From assembly GCF_015624425.1 (NCBI RefSeq), contig NZ_CP049919.1:1612001-1676000 (forward strand): a stretch of DNA of 64,000 nt, read 5' to 3'. The notes below the pieces were generated by a model. That model was given only the letters and a program-made list of their open reading frames with translations. It had not been told where the DNA came from and did not search any database. The translations under genes and the position numbers were made by a program. The first letter of the stretch is position 1, and each line of letters begins with the position of its first letter. Below, piece after piece: positions 1-8,270 of the stretch. Source of the DNA: Roseateles sp. DAIF2. Its GTDB lineage: Bacteria; Pseudomonadota; Gammaproteobacteria; Burkholderiales; Burkholderiaceae_C.

Positions 1-2
1 CC

Positions 3-917
3 GAACGCAGTGTTTCCCGCGCCGCGCTGCGCCTGAATAGCAGCCAGCCCGCCGTCAGCGCCCAGCTGCGGCGGCTGCGCGCGCTGACCGGCGATCCGTT
101 GCTGGTGCGCAGCGGCAATGCCGGCATGACCCCGACCGCCACCGCGCTGGCCCTGCTGGCGCCGGCCGAGCGCCTGCTGCGCGAGGCGGATGCACTGTTC
201 GGCCCGCGCGAGCGCGCCACCCGCGGCGCCGGCTTCGACCCGGCCAGCGCCCAGCTGAGCCTGAAGATCGCCGCCAGCGACTACCTGGACCCGCTGTTCC
301 TGCCCGAGCTGGTGGCGCATCTGCAACGCCTGGCGCCCGGCCTGCAGTTGGATCTGCAGCCGCTGTCGGCCGAATACGACTACCGCGCCAGCCTGGCGCG
401 CGGCGAGGTGGATCTGGTGATCGGCAACTGGCTGGAGCCGCCCGGCGAGCTGCACCTGGGCCGACTGCTGGCCGACGAGGTGGTCTGCCTGGTCGCCGAG
501 GACCACCCGCTGGCGCGCGCCCGCGCGGTCAGCGTCGAGCGCTGGCTGGACTGCCAGCACCTGGCGCCGATGCCGCTCTCGCCCGGCCAGCCCGGCGTGA
601 TCGACCAGCATCTGGCCGGCCTGGGCCTGAAGCGCCGGGTCGCGGTGCGCAGCGCGCATTTCGGCCAGCTGCCCGAGATGGTGGCGCGCAGCCGCCTGGT
701 GCTGACCACCGGGCGCCTGTTCTGCTCGCGCTATCTGGACCAGCTGCCGGTGCGCATCGTGCGCTGCCCGGTGGCCTTCCCGGCGATGGCCTATTACCAG
801 CTCTGGCATGAGCTGAGCCATGGCAATGCCGCCCAGCGCTGGCTGCGCGAGCAGGTGCGGGAGGTGGCGCGGTCGCTGGTCGCCCAGGCGCCGGCCGCCG
901 CCAGGGTCCGAGCCTGA
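3..917 (+). CDS. LysR-family transcriptional regulator (5' truncated by window edge)
   Basis: The reading frame is open from base 3 to the stop at 915-917, giving 304 visible residues; the true start lies before the window. The first ~40 visible residues are the distal part of a LysR winged helix-turn-helix (SQPAVSAQLRRLR, then GDPLLVR). An effector-binding domain follows at about residues 75-290 (LSLKIAASDYLDPLFLPELV onward). The gene lies 22 bp upstream of guaD on the same strand, so it may be co-transcribed with it. I infer that it senses a purine-related ligand and controls the guaD/nucleoside-importer block; the sequence does not identify the ligand. Confidence 0.9.
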   Translation, partial: ERSVSRAALRLNSSQPAVSAQLRRLRALTGDPLLVRSGNAGMTPTATALALLAPAERLLREADALFGPRERATRGAGFDPASAQLSLKIAASDYLDPLFLPELVAHLQRLAPGLQLDLQPLSAEYDYRASLARGEVDLVIGNWLEPPGELHLGRLLADEVVCLVAEDHPLARARAVSVERWLDCQHLAPMPLSPGQPGVIDQHLAGLGLKRRVAVRSAHFGQLPEMVARSRLVLTTGRLFCSRYLDQLPVRIVRCPVAFPAMAYYQLWHELSHGNAAQRWLREQVREVARSLVAQAPAAARVRA

Positions 918-939
918 GACAATCCGAGCCCCGACGAAG

Positions 940-2259
940 ATGACGATGACGACAAGCCCCCCGACCCGACTCGCCCTGCGCGGCGACCTGCTGGATTTCA
1001 CCGCCCGGCCCGGCTGGGCCCAGCTGGAGGATCCGGCCGTGCGCTTCAGGCCCGACCATTGGCTGCTGATCGAGGCCGACGGCCGCATCGCCGGCGTGCA
1101 GGCCGAGGAGCCGGACGCGTCCTGGACGAAGCGGGACCACAGCGGCCAGCTGATCCTGCCCGGCTTCATCGACACCCATGTGCATTGCCCGCAGCTGGAC
1201 GTGATCGCCTCCTATGGCGCCGAGCTGCTGGACTGGCTGAACACCTACACTTTTCCGGCCGAAACCCGCTATGCCGACCCGGCCGTCGCCAAGTTCGGGG
1301 CCGAGCGCTTCCTGGACGCGCTGCTGGCCCAGGGCACGACCTCGGCCGTGGTGTTCCCGACCGTGCACAAGGTCTCGGCCGAGACGCTGTTCGAGGCCGC
1401 GGCGGCGCGCGGCATGCGCCTGATCACCGGCAAGGTGCTGATGGACCGCCATGCGCCGGACGCGCTGCGCGACGACGTGCTGCACGCCGAGCGGGACTGC
1501 ATCGACCTGATCCAGCGCTTCCATGGCCGGGACAGGCTGGCCTACGCGGTGACCGTGCGCTTCGCGCCGACCAGCACGCCGGAGCAGCTGGCGATGGCCG
1601 GCGCGCTGTGCCGCGCCGATGCCTCGCTCTATATGCAGACCCATGTGGCCGAGAACCGCAGCGAGGTCGACTGGGTGGCGCAGCTGTTCCCGCAGGCGCG
1701 CAGCTATCTGGACGTCTATGCCCGCGAGGGGCTGCTGCATCCGAAGGCGGTGCTGGCCCATGGCATCTGGCTCGATGACGAGGACCGCCGCGTGCTGGCC
1801 GCCAGCGGCGCCCAGGTCGCGCATTGCCCCTCGTCGAATCTGTTCCTGGGCAGCGGCCTGTTCGACTGGGTGGCGGCGCGCGAGGCCGGCTATGCGGTCA
1901 GCGCGGCCAGCGATGTCGGCGGCGGCACGTCCTTGTCGATGCAGCGCACCCTGGCCGATGCCTACAAGGTGCAGGCCCTGGGCGGGCGGCGCCTGACCGC
2001 CTGGGCGGCCCTGCACGCGGCCACCCTGGGCGCGGCCGAAGGCCTGGGTTTGCAGCAGGAAATCGGCTCCTTGGCCGCCGGTACACTGGCCGACGTCTGC
2101 ATCTGGGACTGGGCCCATGGGCCGGTCGCCCAGGCGCGCGACGCGGTGGTGCGCGGCCTGCACGAGCGGGTGTTCGCGTGGCTGACCCTGTCGGACGACC
2201 GCAATCTGGTGGCCAGCTATGTGGCCGGCCAGCCCTGCTACCAACGCCAGCACCCATGA
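940..2259 (+). CDS. guaD: Guanine deaminase
   Basis: The 439-residue amidohydrolase hydrolyses guanine to xanthine and ammonia in the cytoplasm. The canonical metal ligands are present: H80 and H82 in THVHCPQLD, H235 in QTHVAENRSEV, H274 in LAHGIWL and D325 in ASDVGGGTS. Their spacing matches guanine deaminases. I chose the ATG at 940 because the protein then begins just before the N-terminal beta-sandwich; an ATG at 946 is a possible alternative. The stop overlaps the next ATG by 4 nt (ATGA), so translation is probably coupled to the ABC transporter ATPase. This supports a purine-salvage role for the whole block. Confidence 0.93.
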   Translation: MTMTTSPPTRLALRGDLLDFTARPGWAQLEDPAVRFRPDHWLLIEADGRIAGVQAEEPDASWTKRDHSGQLILPGFIDTHVHCPQLDVIASYGAELLDWLNTYTFPAETRYADPAVAKFGAERFLDALLAQGTTSAVVFPTVHKVSAETLFEAAAARGMRLITGKVLMDRHAPDALRDDVLHAERDCIDLIQRFHGRDRLAYAVTVRFAPTSTPEQLAMAGALCRADASLYMQTHVAENRSEVDWVAQLFPQARSYLDVYAREGLLHPKAVLAHGIWLDDEDRRVLAASGAQVAHCPSSNLFLGSGLFDWVAAREAGYAVSAASDVGGGTSLSMQRTLADAYKVQALGGRRLTAWAALHAATLGAAEGLGLQQEIGSLAAGTLADVCIWDWAHGPVAQARDAVVRGLHERVFAWLTLSDDRNLVASYVAGQPCYQRQHP

Positions 2260-3800
2260 CGACCGCTCCATTGCGACTGGAACTCGCCGGCATCAGCAAG
2301 CAATACCCCGCCGTCAAGGCCAACGACGACATCGCGCTGCGCGTCGCGCCGGGTCAGATCCATGCGGTGCTGGGCGAGAACGGGGCCGGCAAGTCCACCC
2401 TGATGAAGATCATCTACGGCGCGGTGCAGCCCGATGCGGGCAGCATCCGCTGGAACGGCGAGGCGGTCACGGTGCGCAGCCCGCGCGAGGCGCGGGCCCT
2501 GGGCATCAGCATGGTCTACCAGCATTTCTCGCTGTTCGACACCCTGAGCGCGGCCGAGAACGTCTGGCTGGGCCTGGACAAGAGCCTCTCGCTGGCCGAG
2601 GTGAAGGCGCGCATCCGCGAGGTGGCGGCCAGCTACGGGCTGGACGTGGACCCGGAGCGCCCGGTGCACAGCCTCTCGGTCGGCGAGCGCCAGCGTGTCG
2701 AGATCGTGCGCGCGCTGCTGACCCGGCCGCAGCTGCTGATCCTGGACGAGCCGACCTCGGTGCTGACGCCGCAGGCGGTCGAACGCCTGTTCATGATCCT
2801 GCGCCAGCTGGCCGCCGAGGGCTGCGCCATCCTCTACATCAGCCACAAGCTCGACGAGATCCGCGCGCTGTGCAACCACTGCACGGTGCTGCGCGGCGGG
2901 CGGGTGACCGGCGAGGTGGACCCGCGCAGCCAGAGCAATGCCGAGCTGTCGCGCCTGATGATCGGCGCCGAGCCGCCGCAGCTGCGCCATGCGGCGCGCG
3001 CGCCGGGTGCGCTGGCGCTGGAGCTCAAGAGCCTGTCGCTGGCCAAGGCCTCGCCCTTCGGCACCGACCTGCAGGGCCTGAACCTGCGCCTGAACGCCGG
3101 CGAGATCCTCGGCGTGGCCGGGGTCTCGGGCAACGGCCAGCAGGAGCTGCTGGCGGCGCTGTCCGGCGAGGACACGCGCGCGCGCGCCGGCAGCATCGCG
3201 CTGTTCGGCCATGACATCGCCCGCGCCGGGCCGCGCCGCCGGCGCCGCCTGGGCCTGCATTTCGTGCCGGAGGAGCGGCTGGGGCGCGGCGCGGTGCCGA
3301 CCCTGTCGCTGGCGCAGAACCTGCTGCTGACCCGCACCGAGCCGGTCAAGGCCGGCGGTTTCATCGCCACCGGCCAGGCGCGCCGCATGGCGGCCGAGCT
3401 GATCGCGCGCTTCGGCGTCAAGGCCGGCGCCGGCGCCGAGGCCGCGGCCAAGAGCCTGTCGGGCGGCAATCTGCAGAAGTTCATCGTCGGGCGCGAGATC
3501 GCGGCCAACCCGAAGGTGCTGGTGATCGCGCAGCCGACCTGGGGCGTCGACGTCGGCGCGGCGGCGCAGATCCGCGGCGAGCTGCTGAAGCTGCGCGACG
3601 CCGGCTGCGCGCTGCTGGTGGTCAGCGAGGAGCTGGACGAGTTGTTCGAGATCAGCGACCGGCTGGTCGTGATGGCCAAGGGGCGCTTGTCGCCGGCACT
3701 GCCGGCGGCCGAGGCGACGGTGGAGAAGATCGGGATCTGGATGAGCGGGCTGTGGGACGAGCAACAAGAACAGGAGGGCGCCGGTGCTGATCAAGCTTGA
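2256..3800 (+). CDS. Nucleoside/purine ABC transporter, duplicated ATP-binding protein
   Basis: The 514-residue protein has two fused nucleotide-binding domains, as in the RbsA/YufO class that pairs with BMP-type binding proteins. Domain 1 has Walker A GENGAGKST near residue 40, signature LSVGERQRVEI and Walker B LLILDEPTSVL. Domain 2 has a degenerate Walker A (GVSGNGQQELL) with signature LSGGNLQKFIVGRE and VLVIAQPTWGVDVGA, where Q replaces the usual Walker B D/E region (IAQPT). This asymmetry is common in the class. The ATG at 2256 overlaps the guaD stop. The 3' end overlaps the first permease by 17 nt, indicating one operon that energises purine-nucleoside uptake. Confidence 0.92.
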   Translation: MTTAPLRLELAGISKQYPAVKANDDIALRVAPGQIHAVLGENGAGKSTLMKIIYGAVQPDAGSIRWNGEAVTVRSPREARALGISMVYQHFSLFDTLSAAENVWLGLDKSLSLAEVKARIREVAASYGLDVDPERPVHSLSVGERQRVEIVRALLTRPQLLILDEPTSVLTPQAVERLFMILRQLAAEGCAILYISHKLDEIRALCNHCTVLRGGRVTGEVDPRSQSNAELSRLMIGAEPPQLRHAARAPGALALELKSLSLAKASPFGTDLQGLNLRLNAGEILGVAGVSGNGQQELLAALSGEDTRARAGSIALFGHDIARAGPRRRRRLGLHFVPEERLGRGAVPTLSLAQNLLLTRTEPVKAGGFIATGQARRMAAELIARFGVKAGAGAEAAAKSLSGGNLQKFIVGREIAANPKVLVIAQPTWGVDVGAAAQIRGELLKLRDAGCALLVVSEELDELFEISDRLVVMAKGRLSPALPAAEATVEKIGIWMSGLWDEQQEQEGAGADQA

Positions 3801-4860
3801 GGTCCGGCCGCAGCCGTCGAAATGGATGTCGCTGGCCTCGCCGCTGCTGGCGCTGGCCCTGACCGTGGTGCTGGGGCTGGGCCTGTTCGTGCTGCTGGGC
3901 AAGGACCCGCTGCGCGGCCTGCAGATGTTCTTCTGGGAGCCGATCAAGAACGCCTATGCCTGGAGCGAGCTGGGCATCAAGGCCACGCCGCTGGTGCTGA
4001 TCGCGCTGGGCCTGGCGGTGTGCTTCCGCTCCAATGTCTGGAACATCGGCGCCGAGGGCCAGTTCATCGTCGGCGCGCTGGCCGGCGGCTGGGTCGCGAT
4101 GCAGGCAACACCTGACACCGGGCGCGGCATCGTCGTGCTGATCCTGCTGGCCGGCATGGCCGGCGGCGCCGCCTGGGCGGCGCTCACCGCGCTCTTGCGC
4201 GACCGCTTCAATGCCAACGAGATCCTGGTCAGCCTGATGCTGGTCTATGTGGCGGACCTGCTGCTGGGCTATCTGGTCTACGGGCCCTGGAAGGACCCGC
4301 AGGGCTACAACTTCCCGCAGACCATCAGCTTCCTGGCCTCGACCAAGATCCCGCGCCTGGTCGAGGGCTGGCGGGTCAATATCGGCGTGCTGATCGCCCT
4401 GGCCTCGGTGCTGGGCTTCTGGCTGCTGCTGTTCCGCACCTATGCCGGCTTCGCACTGCAGGTCGGCGGCCTGGCGCCGGCGGCGGCGCGCTATGCGGGC
4501 TTCTCGTCGAGGCGCGCGCTGTGGACGGCGCTGCTGCTGTCGGGCGGCATGGCCGGCCTGGCCGGCGCGCTGGAGGCGGCCGGGCCGCTGGGCCAGCTGA
4601 CGCCCCATGTGCCGGCCGGCTACGGCTTCGCGGCCATCATCGTCGCGTTCGTCGGCCGGCTGCATCCGGTCGGCATCGTGTTCTCGGCCATCCTGATGAG
4701 CATGTTCTATATCGGCGGCGAGCTGGCGCAGTCGCGCCTGGGCCTGCCCAAGTCGATCACCGGGGTGTTCCAGGGCCTGCTGCTGTTCACCCTGCTGGCC
4801 TGCGACACCCTGATCCATTACCGCTTGCGCTTCGGTGGCAGCAAGCCCGCAAAGGCCTGA
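3784..4860 (+). CDS. Nucleoside/purine ABC transporter permease 1
   Basis: The 358-residue inner-membrane permease belongs to the BPD_transp_2 (YufP-like) family. It has an N-terminal membrane segment at about residues 15-38 and about eight to ten further hydrophobic segments. The family signature region NVWNIGAEGQFIVGALAGG lies near residue 82. The start is GTG at 3784, 17 nt inside the ATPase gene; no better ATG precedes the first membrane helix. It forms a heterodimeric channel with the next gene product. Specificity for nucleosides is inferred from guaD and the BMP lipoprotein in the same operon. Confidence 0.9.
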   Translation: MLIKLEVRPQPSKWMSLASPLLALALTVVLGLGLFVLLGKDPLRGLQMFFWEPIKNAYAWSELGIKATPLVLIALGLAVCFRSNVWNIGAEGQFIVGALAGGWVAMQATPDTGRGIVVLILLAGMAGGAAWAALTALLRDRFNANEILVSLMLVYVADLLLGYLVYGPWKDPQGYNFPQTISFLASTKIPRLVEGWRVNIGVLIALASVLGFWLLLFRTYAGFALQVGGLAPAAARYAGFSSRRALWTALLLSGGMAGLAGALEAAGPLGQLTPHVPAGYGFAAIIVAFVGRLHPVGIVFSAILMSMFYIGGELAQSRLGLPKSITGVFQGLLLFTLLACDTLIHYRLRFGGSKPAKA

Positions 4861-4864
4861 CGCG

Positions 4865-5785
4865 ATGGAAAGCTACGCACTCCTCGTCGCCGCCGCGATG
4901 AACGCCGGCACCCTGCTGGCGATCGCGGCCCTGGGCCTGTTGATCAACGAACGTGCCGGCATCGTCAACCTCGGTGCCGAGGGCATGATGCTGGTGGCCG
5001 CGATCGCCGGCTTCGCCACCGCGGTGCACACCGGCAGCGACCTGCTGGCCTTCGCCGCCGGCATGGGTGCCGGCGCGCTGCTGGCCGCGGCCTTCGGCGT
5101 GCTGGTGATCTGGCTCAACACCAACCAGTACGCGGCCGGCCTGGCGCTGAGCCTGTTCGGCGCCGGCTTCTCGGCCTTCGTCGGCATTGGCTATGTGCAG
5201 GAGAAGCTGGCGACCCGGCCCAGCTTCGCGGTGCCGGGTCTTGCCGAGCTACCGCTGATCGGGCCGGCGCTGTTCCGCCACCATCCGATGGTCTATCTGG
5301 CGATCGCGCTGACCGCCTTCCTGGCCTGGTTCCTGTACCGCTCGCGCGCCGGCCTGGTGCTGCGCGCGGTGGGCGAGTCGCCCGAGTCGGCCCATGCGCT
5401 GGGCTATCCGGTGCGGCGCATCCGCCTCGCCGCGGTGGTGGCCGGCGGCGCGCTGTGCGGCCTGGCCGGCGCCTATGTGTCGGTGATCTACACGCCGCTG
5501 TGGGTCGAGGGCATGATCGCCGGCAAGGGCTGGATCGCGCTGGCGCTGACCACCTTCGCCACCTGGCGTCCGGCACGGGTCTTGCTGGGTGCCTATCTGT
5601 TCGGCTTCGTCACGATGCTGCAGTTCCATCTGCAGGGCCAGGGCGTGGAGATCGCGAGCCAGTTCCTCTCGATGCTGCCCTACCTGTCCACCATCGTCGT
5701 GCTGGTGCTGATTTCCAGCAACGCGAGCTTCATCCGTGCCAATATGCCGGCCTCGCTGGGCAAGCCGTTTTTCCCTGGTTCCTGA
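4865..5785 (+). CDS. Nucleoside/purine ABC transporter permease 2
   Basis: The 306-residue permease is the smaller partner in this family (YufQ-like). It is almost entirely hydrophobic, with the family motif GIVNLGAEGMMLVAA near residue 38. The ATG at 4865 begins 4 nt after the stop of permease 1, and the first membrane helix starts within ten residues, so this start is preferred over the upstream in-frame GTG. The operon order ATPase-permease-permease-binding protein is standard for BMP-type systems. Confidence 0.9.
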   Translation: MESYALLVAAAMNAGTLLAIAALGLLINERAGIVNLGAEGMMLVAAIAGFATAVHTGSDLLAFAAGMGAGALLAAAFGVLVIWLNTNQYAAGLALSLFGAGFSAFVGIGYVQEKLATRPSFAVPGLAELPLIGPALFRHHPMVYLAIALTAFLAWFLYRSRAGLVLRAVGESPESAHALGYPVRRIRLAAVVAGGALCGLAGAYVSVIYTPLWVEGMIAGKGWIALALTTFATWRPARVLLGAYLFGFVTMLQFHLQGQGVEIASQFLSMLPYLSTIVVLVLISSNASFIRANMPASLGKPFFPGS

Positions 5786-5829
5786 CCAATCGATTGACTG
5801 ACCCGACCCATCCCCGGAGGACTATCCCC

Positions 5830-6993
5830 ATGACATCCAAGAACAAGCGCGATCTGCTGAAGCTGGCCGCCGCCACGGCCGCCATCGCGGCCCTGGCCGG
5901 CTGCGGCAAGAAGGAAGAGCAGGCGGCGCCGGCCGCCACGGCCTCCGCGCCCGCCTCGGCCGTGGCCGCCAAGCCCGAGCCGCTGAAGATCGCCTTCGCC
6001 TACATCGGCCCGGTCGGCGACGGCGGCTGGACCTTCGCGCATGACAATGCGCGCAAGGCGGTCGAGAAGGAATTCGGCGACAAGATCGCCACCAGCTTCG
6101 TCGAGAAGGTGCCCGAGGCGGCCGACGCCGAGCGCGTGTTCCGCGACATGGCCGGCCAGGGCAACAAGCTGATCTTCGGCACGACCTTCGGCTATATGGA
6201 GCCGATGCTGAAGGCCGCGGCCGACCTGAAGGACGTCAAGTTCGAGCATGCCACCGGCTACAAGCAGGCCGACAACATGCGCACCTACGACTCGCGCACC
6301 TACGAGGGCGCCTACATGGCCGGTGTGATCGCCGGCAAGATGACCAAGAGCAACACGCTGGGCGTGGTCGGCTCGGTGCCCATCCCCGAGGTGATCCGCA
6401 ACATCAACAGCTTCACCCTGGGCGCGCAAAGCACCAACCCGAAGGTCAAGGTCAAGGTCGTCTGGGTCAACCAGTGGTTCGACCCGCCGAAGGAGACCGA
6501 GGCCGCGCAGAGCCTGATCAACGGCGGCGCCGACGTGCTGATGCAGAACACCGACTCCAGCGCCGTGCTGCAGACCGCCGAGAAGAACGGCAAGTACGCC
6601 TTCGGCTGGGATTCGGACATGACCGCCTATGGCCCCAAGGCCCACCTGGGCTCGGCCATCATCAACTGGGCGCCGTACTACATCGCCTCGGTGCGCGAGG
6701 CCCTGGACGGCAAGTGGACCGCCGGCGCCGGCAAGCATGCCTGGTGGGGCGTCAAGGAAGGGGCGATCGACATGGTCTCGGTGCCGGAGATCGTGCCGGC
6801 CGAGGTCAAGGAGCAGGTCGAGAAGGTCAGGGCCGGCCTGAAGGACGGCAGCTTCGTGATCTGGAAGGGCCCGATCGCCGGCCAGGACGGCAAGGAGATC
6901 CTGAAGAAGGACGAGGTCGCCGACGACAAGTTCCTCTCCGGCATCAGTTTCTACGTCAAGGGCGTCGAGGGCAAGGTGCCGAGCGGCAAGTAA
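5830..6993 (+). CDS. BMP-family nucleoside-binding lipoprotein (ABC transporter substrate-binding)
   Basis: The 387-residue protein has a signal peptide ending in a lipobox (LAALAGC, Cys near residue 24), then a Lys/Glu- and Ala/Pro-rich linker. The BMP/PnrA-like domain starts near residue 55 (KIAFAYIGPVGDGGWTFAHD). BMP proteins bind purine nucleosides or related ligands in the periplasm and deliver them to the permeases. A good Shine-Dalgarno (GGAGGA at 5816-5821) precedes the ATG at 5830. It is the last gene of the importer operon, and a strong hairpin terminator follows. Confidence 0.92.
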   Translation: MTSKNKRDLLKLAAATAAIAALAGCGKKEEQAAPAATASAPASAVAAKPEPLKIAFAYIGPVGDGGWTFAHDNARKAVEKEFGDKIATSFVEKVPEAADAERVFRDMAGQGNKLIFGTTFGYMEPMLKAAADLKDVKFEHATGYKQADNMRTYDSRTYEGAYMAGVIAGKMTKSNTLGVVGSVPIPEVIRNINSFTLGAQSTNPKVKVKVVWVNQWFDPPKETEAAQSLINGGADVLMQNTDSSAVLQTAEKNGKYAFGWDSDMTAYGPKAHLGSAIINWAPYYIASVREALDGKWTAGAGKHAWWGVKEGAIDMVSVPEIVPAEVKEQVEKVRAGLKDGSFVIWKGPIAGQDGKEILKKDEVADDKFLSGISFYVKGVEGKVPSGK

Positions 6994-7023
6994 GCCGGGC
7001 TCGCGTTTTTCCCCCTGACGATC

Positions 7024-7057
7024 AAGCCGTCGCGCGGTCGCGCGACGGCTTTTCTTT
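7024..7057 (+). terminator. Rho-independent terminator of the guaD-nucleoside transporter operon
   Basis: A perfect 12-bp stem (AAGCCGTCGCGC at 7024-7035 and its complement at 7040-7051) with a GGTC loop is followed by TTCTTTT. It lies 30 bp after the stop of the binding-protein gene. Confidence 0.92.
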
Positions 7058-7205
7058 TGCTCTTCGCGCCGGCTCGCCCCCCCGAACGAGGGCCGCGAGC
7101 CCCGTCTTTTGGCGGCCGATTCAACGCCCATTCAACGCTGCCGGGCGAGCATCAGGGGCAGCCGCGCGTTCGCGCCTCCAGACCGCTTCCGCCCTCCCTC
7201 CGCCC

Positions 7206-8069
7206 ATGAATCAAACCCAGCCTCACTTGAACGCCACCCGCCACGACCATCGCCGCCATCGTGGCAGTCCTCTCATGGCCGCCACCAGCCTCGCACTCGC
7301 GCTGGTCGCGCCAGCGAGCGCCGGCACGCTGAGCGGCAGCGAGACCTTCCAGTTCACCCATCATGATCCGGCGACGGTGCTCCAGCTGGGAGGCCTGCTG
7401 CCGGCGGGGCAGCAGTACAGCTTCGCCAGCGTGCGCGCGACCTTCACCGCGGACGTCCATCCCAACGCCTACACGATGTTCGAGATCGGCGAGTACCGGC
7501 TGACCCAGTCCGGCAATGGCGGCACCTACTACGACACGGCCCGGTATTGCTACAACTATCCGGTGGCCTCCTGCACCTTCGGCTGGAACCAGTACTCGCG
7601 CGACTACACGAAGCTGCTGGTCGACAACGACGATTCCTGGATGCGTGTCAGGATCGGCGGCGCGGCCGGCTCGGACAACAACTTCGGCACGGCGACGAAC
7701 AAGGTTTCGCTGGGGCGGGACCGCCGCATCGATGACGGCACCCGGATCGTTCAGAGCTTCCCGCCGGGCACCAACTCCATGCTGCAGCTGAGCAACAGCT
7801 ACGAGACCTGGTACCGGGAGGACTGGATCATGCGGACCAAGAGCGTGCTCTCCGTCACCCTGGATCTGGACGCCGCCACCTTGGCCGAGCTGTCGTCGAC
7901 GGGGCGGCTGACCTTCTTCCAGGAGGATGGCCGGATCATGAACACCACGCTGCGGCTGGACTACCGGGCGGTGAGCGCGGTGCCGGAACTCGGCACCGGC
8001 GCGCTGGCCGCCGCCGGCCTGGCCGCGCTCGCGCTGCTGGGGCGGCGCCGGCGCATGGCTACGGCCTGA
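7206..8069 (+). CDS. Secreted protein with PEP-CTERM-like C-terminal sorting signal
   Basis: The 287-residue protein is of unknown function. The N-terminus is basic and His-rich and is followed by a hydrophobic signal region (SLALALVAPASA), with predicted cleavage near the AGTLSG sequence. The extracellular part is rich in Thr/Tyr/Asn with no recognisable catalytic motif. The C-terminus has the tripartite layout of an exosortase substrate: VPELGTG, a hydrophobic helix, then GRRRR, with four extra residues. The motif reads P-E-L instead of P-E-P. The start at 7206 is uncertain: no Shine-Dalgarno is visible, and ATG 7275 would also retain the signal core. No exosortase gene is present in the window. 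Confidence 0.7.
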   Translation: MNQTQPHLNATRHDHRRHRGSPLMAATSLALALVAPASAGTLSGSETFQFTHHDPATVLQLGGLLPAGQQYSFASVRATFTADVHPNAYTMFEIGEYRLTQSGNGGTYYDTARYCYNYPVASCTFGWNQYSRDYTKLLVDNDDSWMRVRIGGAAGSDNNFGTATNKVSLGRDRRIDDGTRIVQSFPPGTNSMLQLSNSYETWYREDWIMRTKSVLSVTLDLDAATLAELSSTGRLTFFQEDGRIMNTTLRLDYRAVSAVPELGTGALAAAGLAALALLGRRRRMATA

Positions 8070-8270
8070 GGGCGCCAGGCTTCCTCATCCTTCTCCTCCT
8101 GCGGCCGCCACGAGCCGGCCGCTTCATCATCCGTTTGTCACCGCGCGGCGTCGTTGATGCCGCGCGGCATGCAGCCCGTCGCCCGGCGGCTGGCTGGGGC
8201 GAGGGCGGGCTCCTATAGTCCGAGGCTGCCGGCATACCGCCCGGTGGTCTTTTTGGAGGAGAGTTTGTCG

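Noticed and set aside
6474..7205. N-terminal extension of the PEP-CTERM-like gene back into the binding-protein gene.
   Set aside because: It overlaps another gene, crosses a strong terminator at 7024-7057 and would bury the signal peptide.
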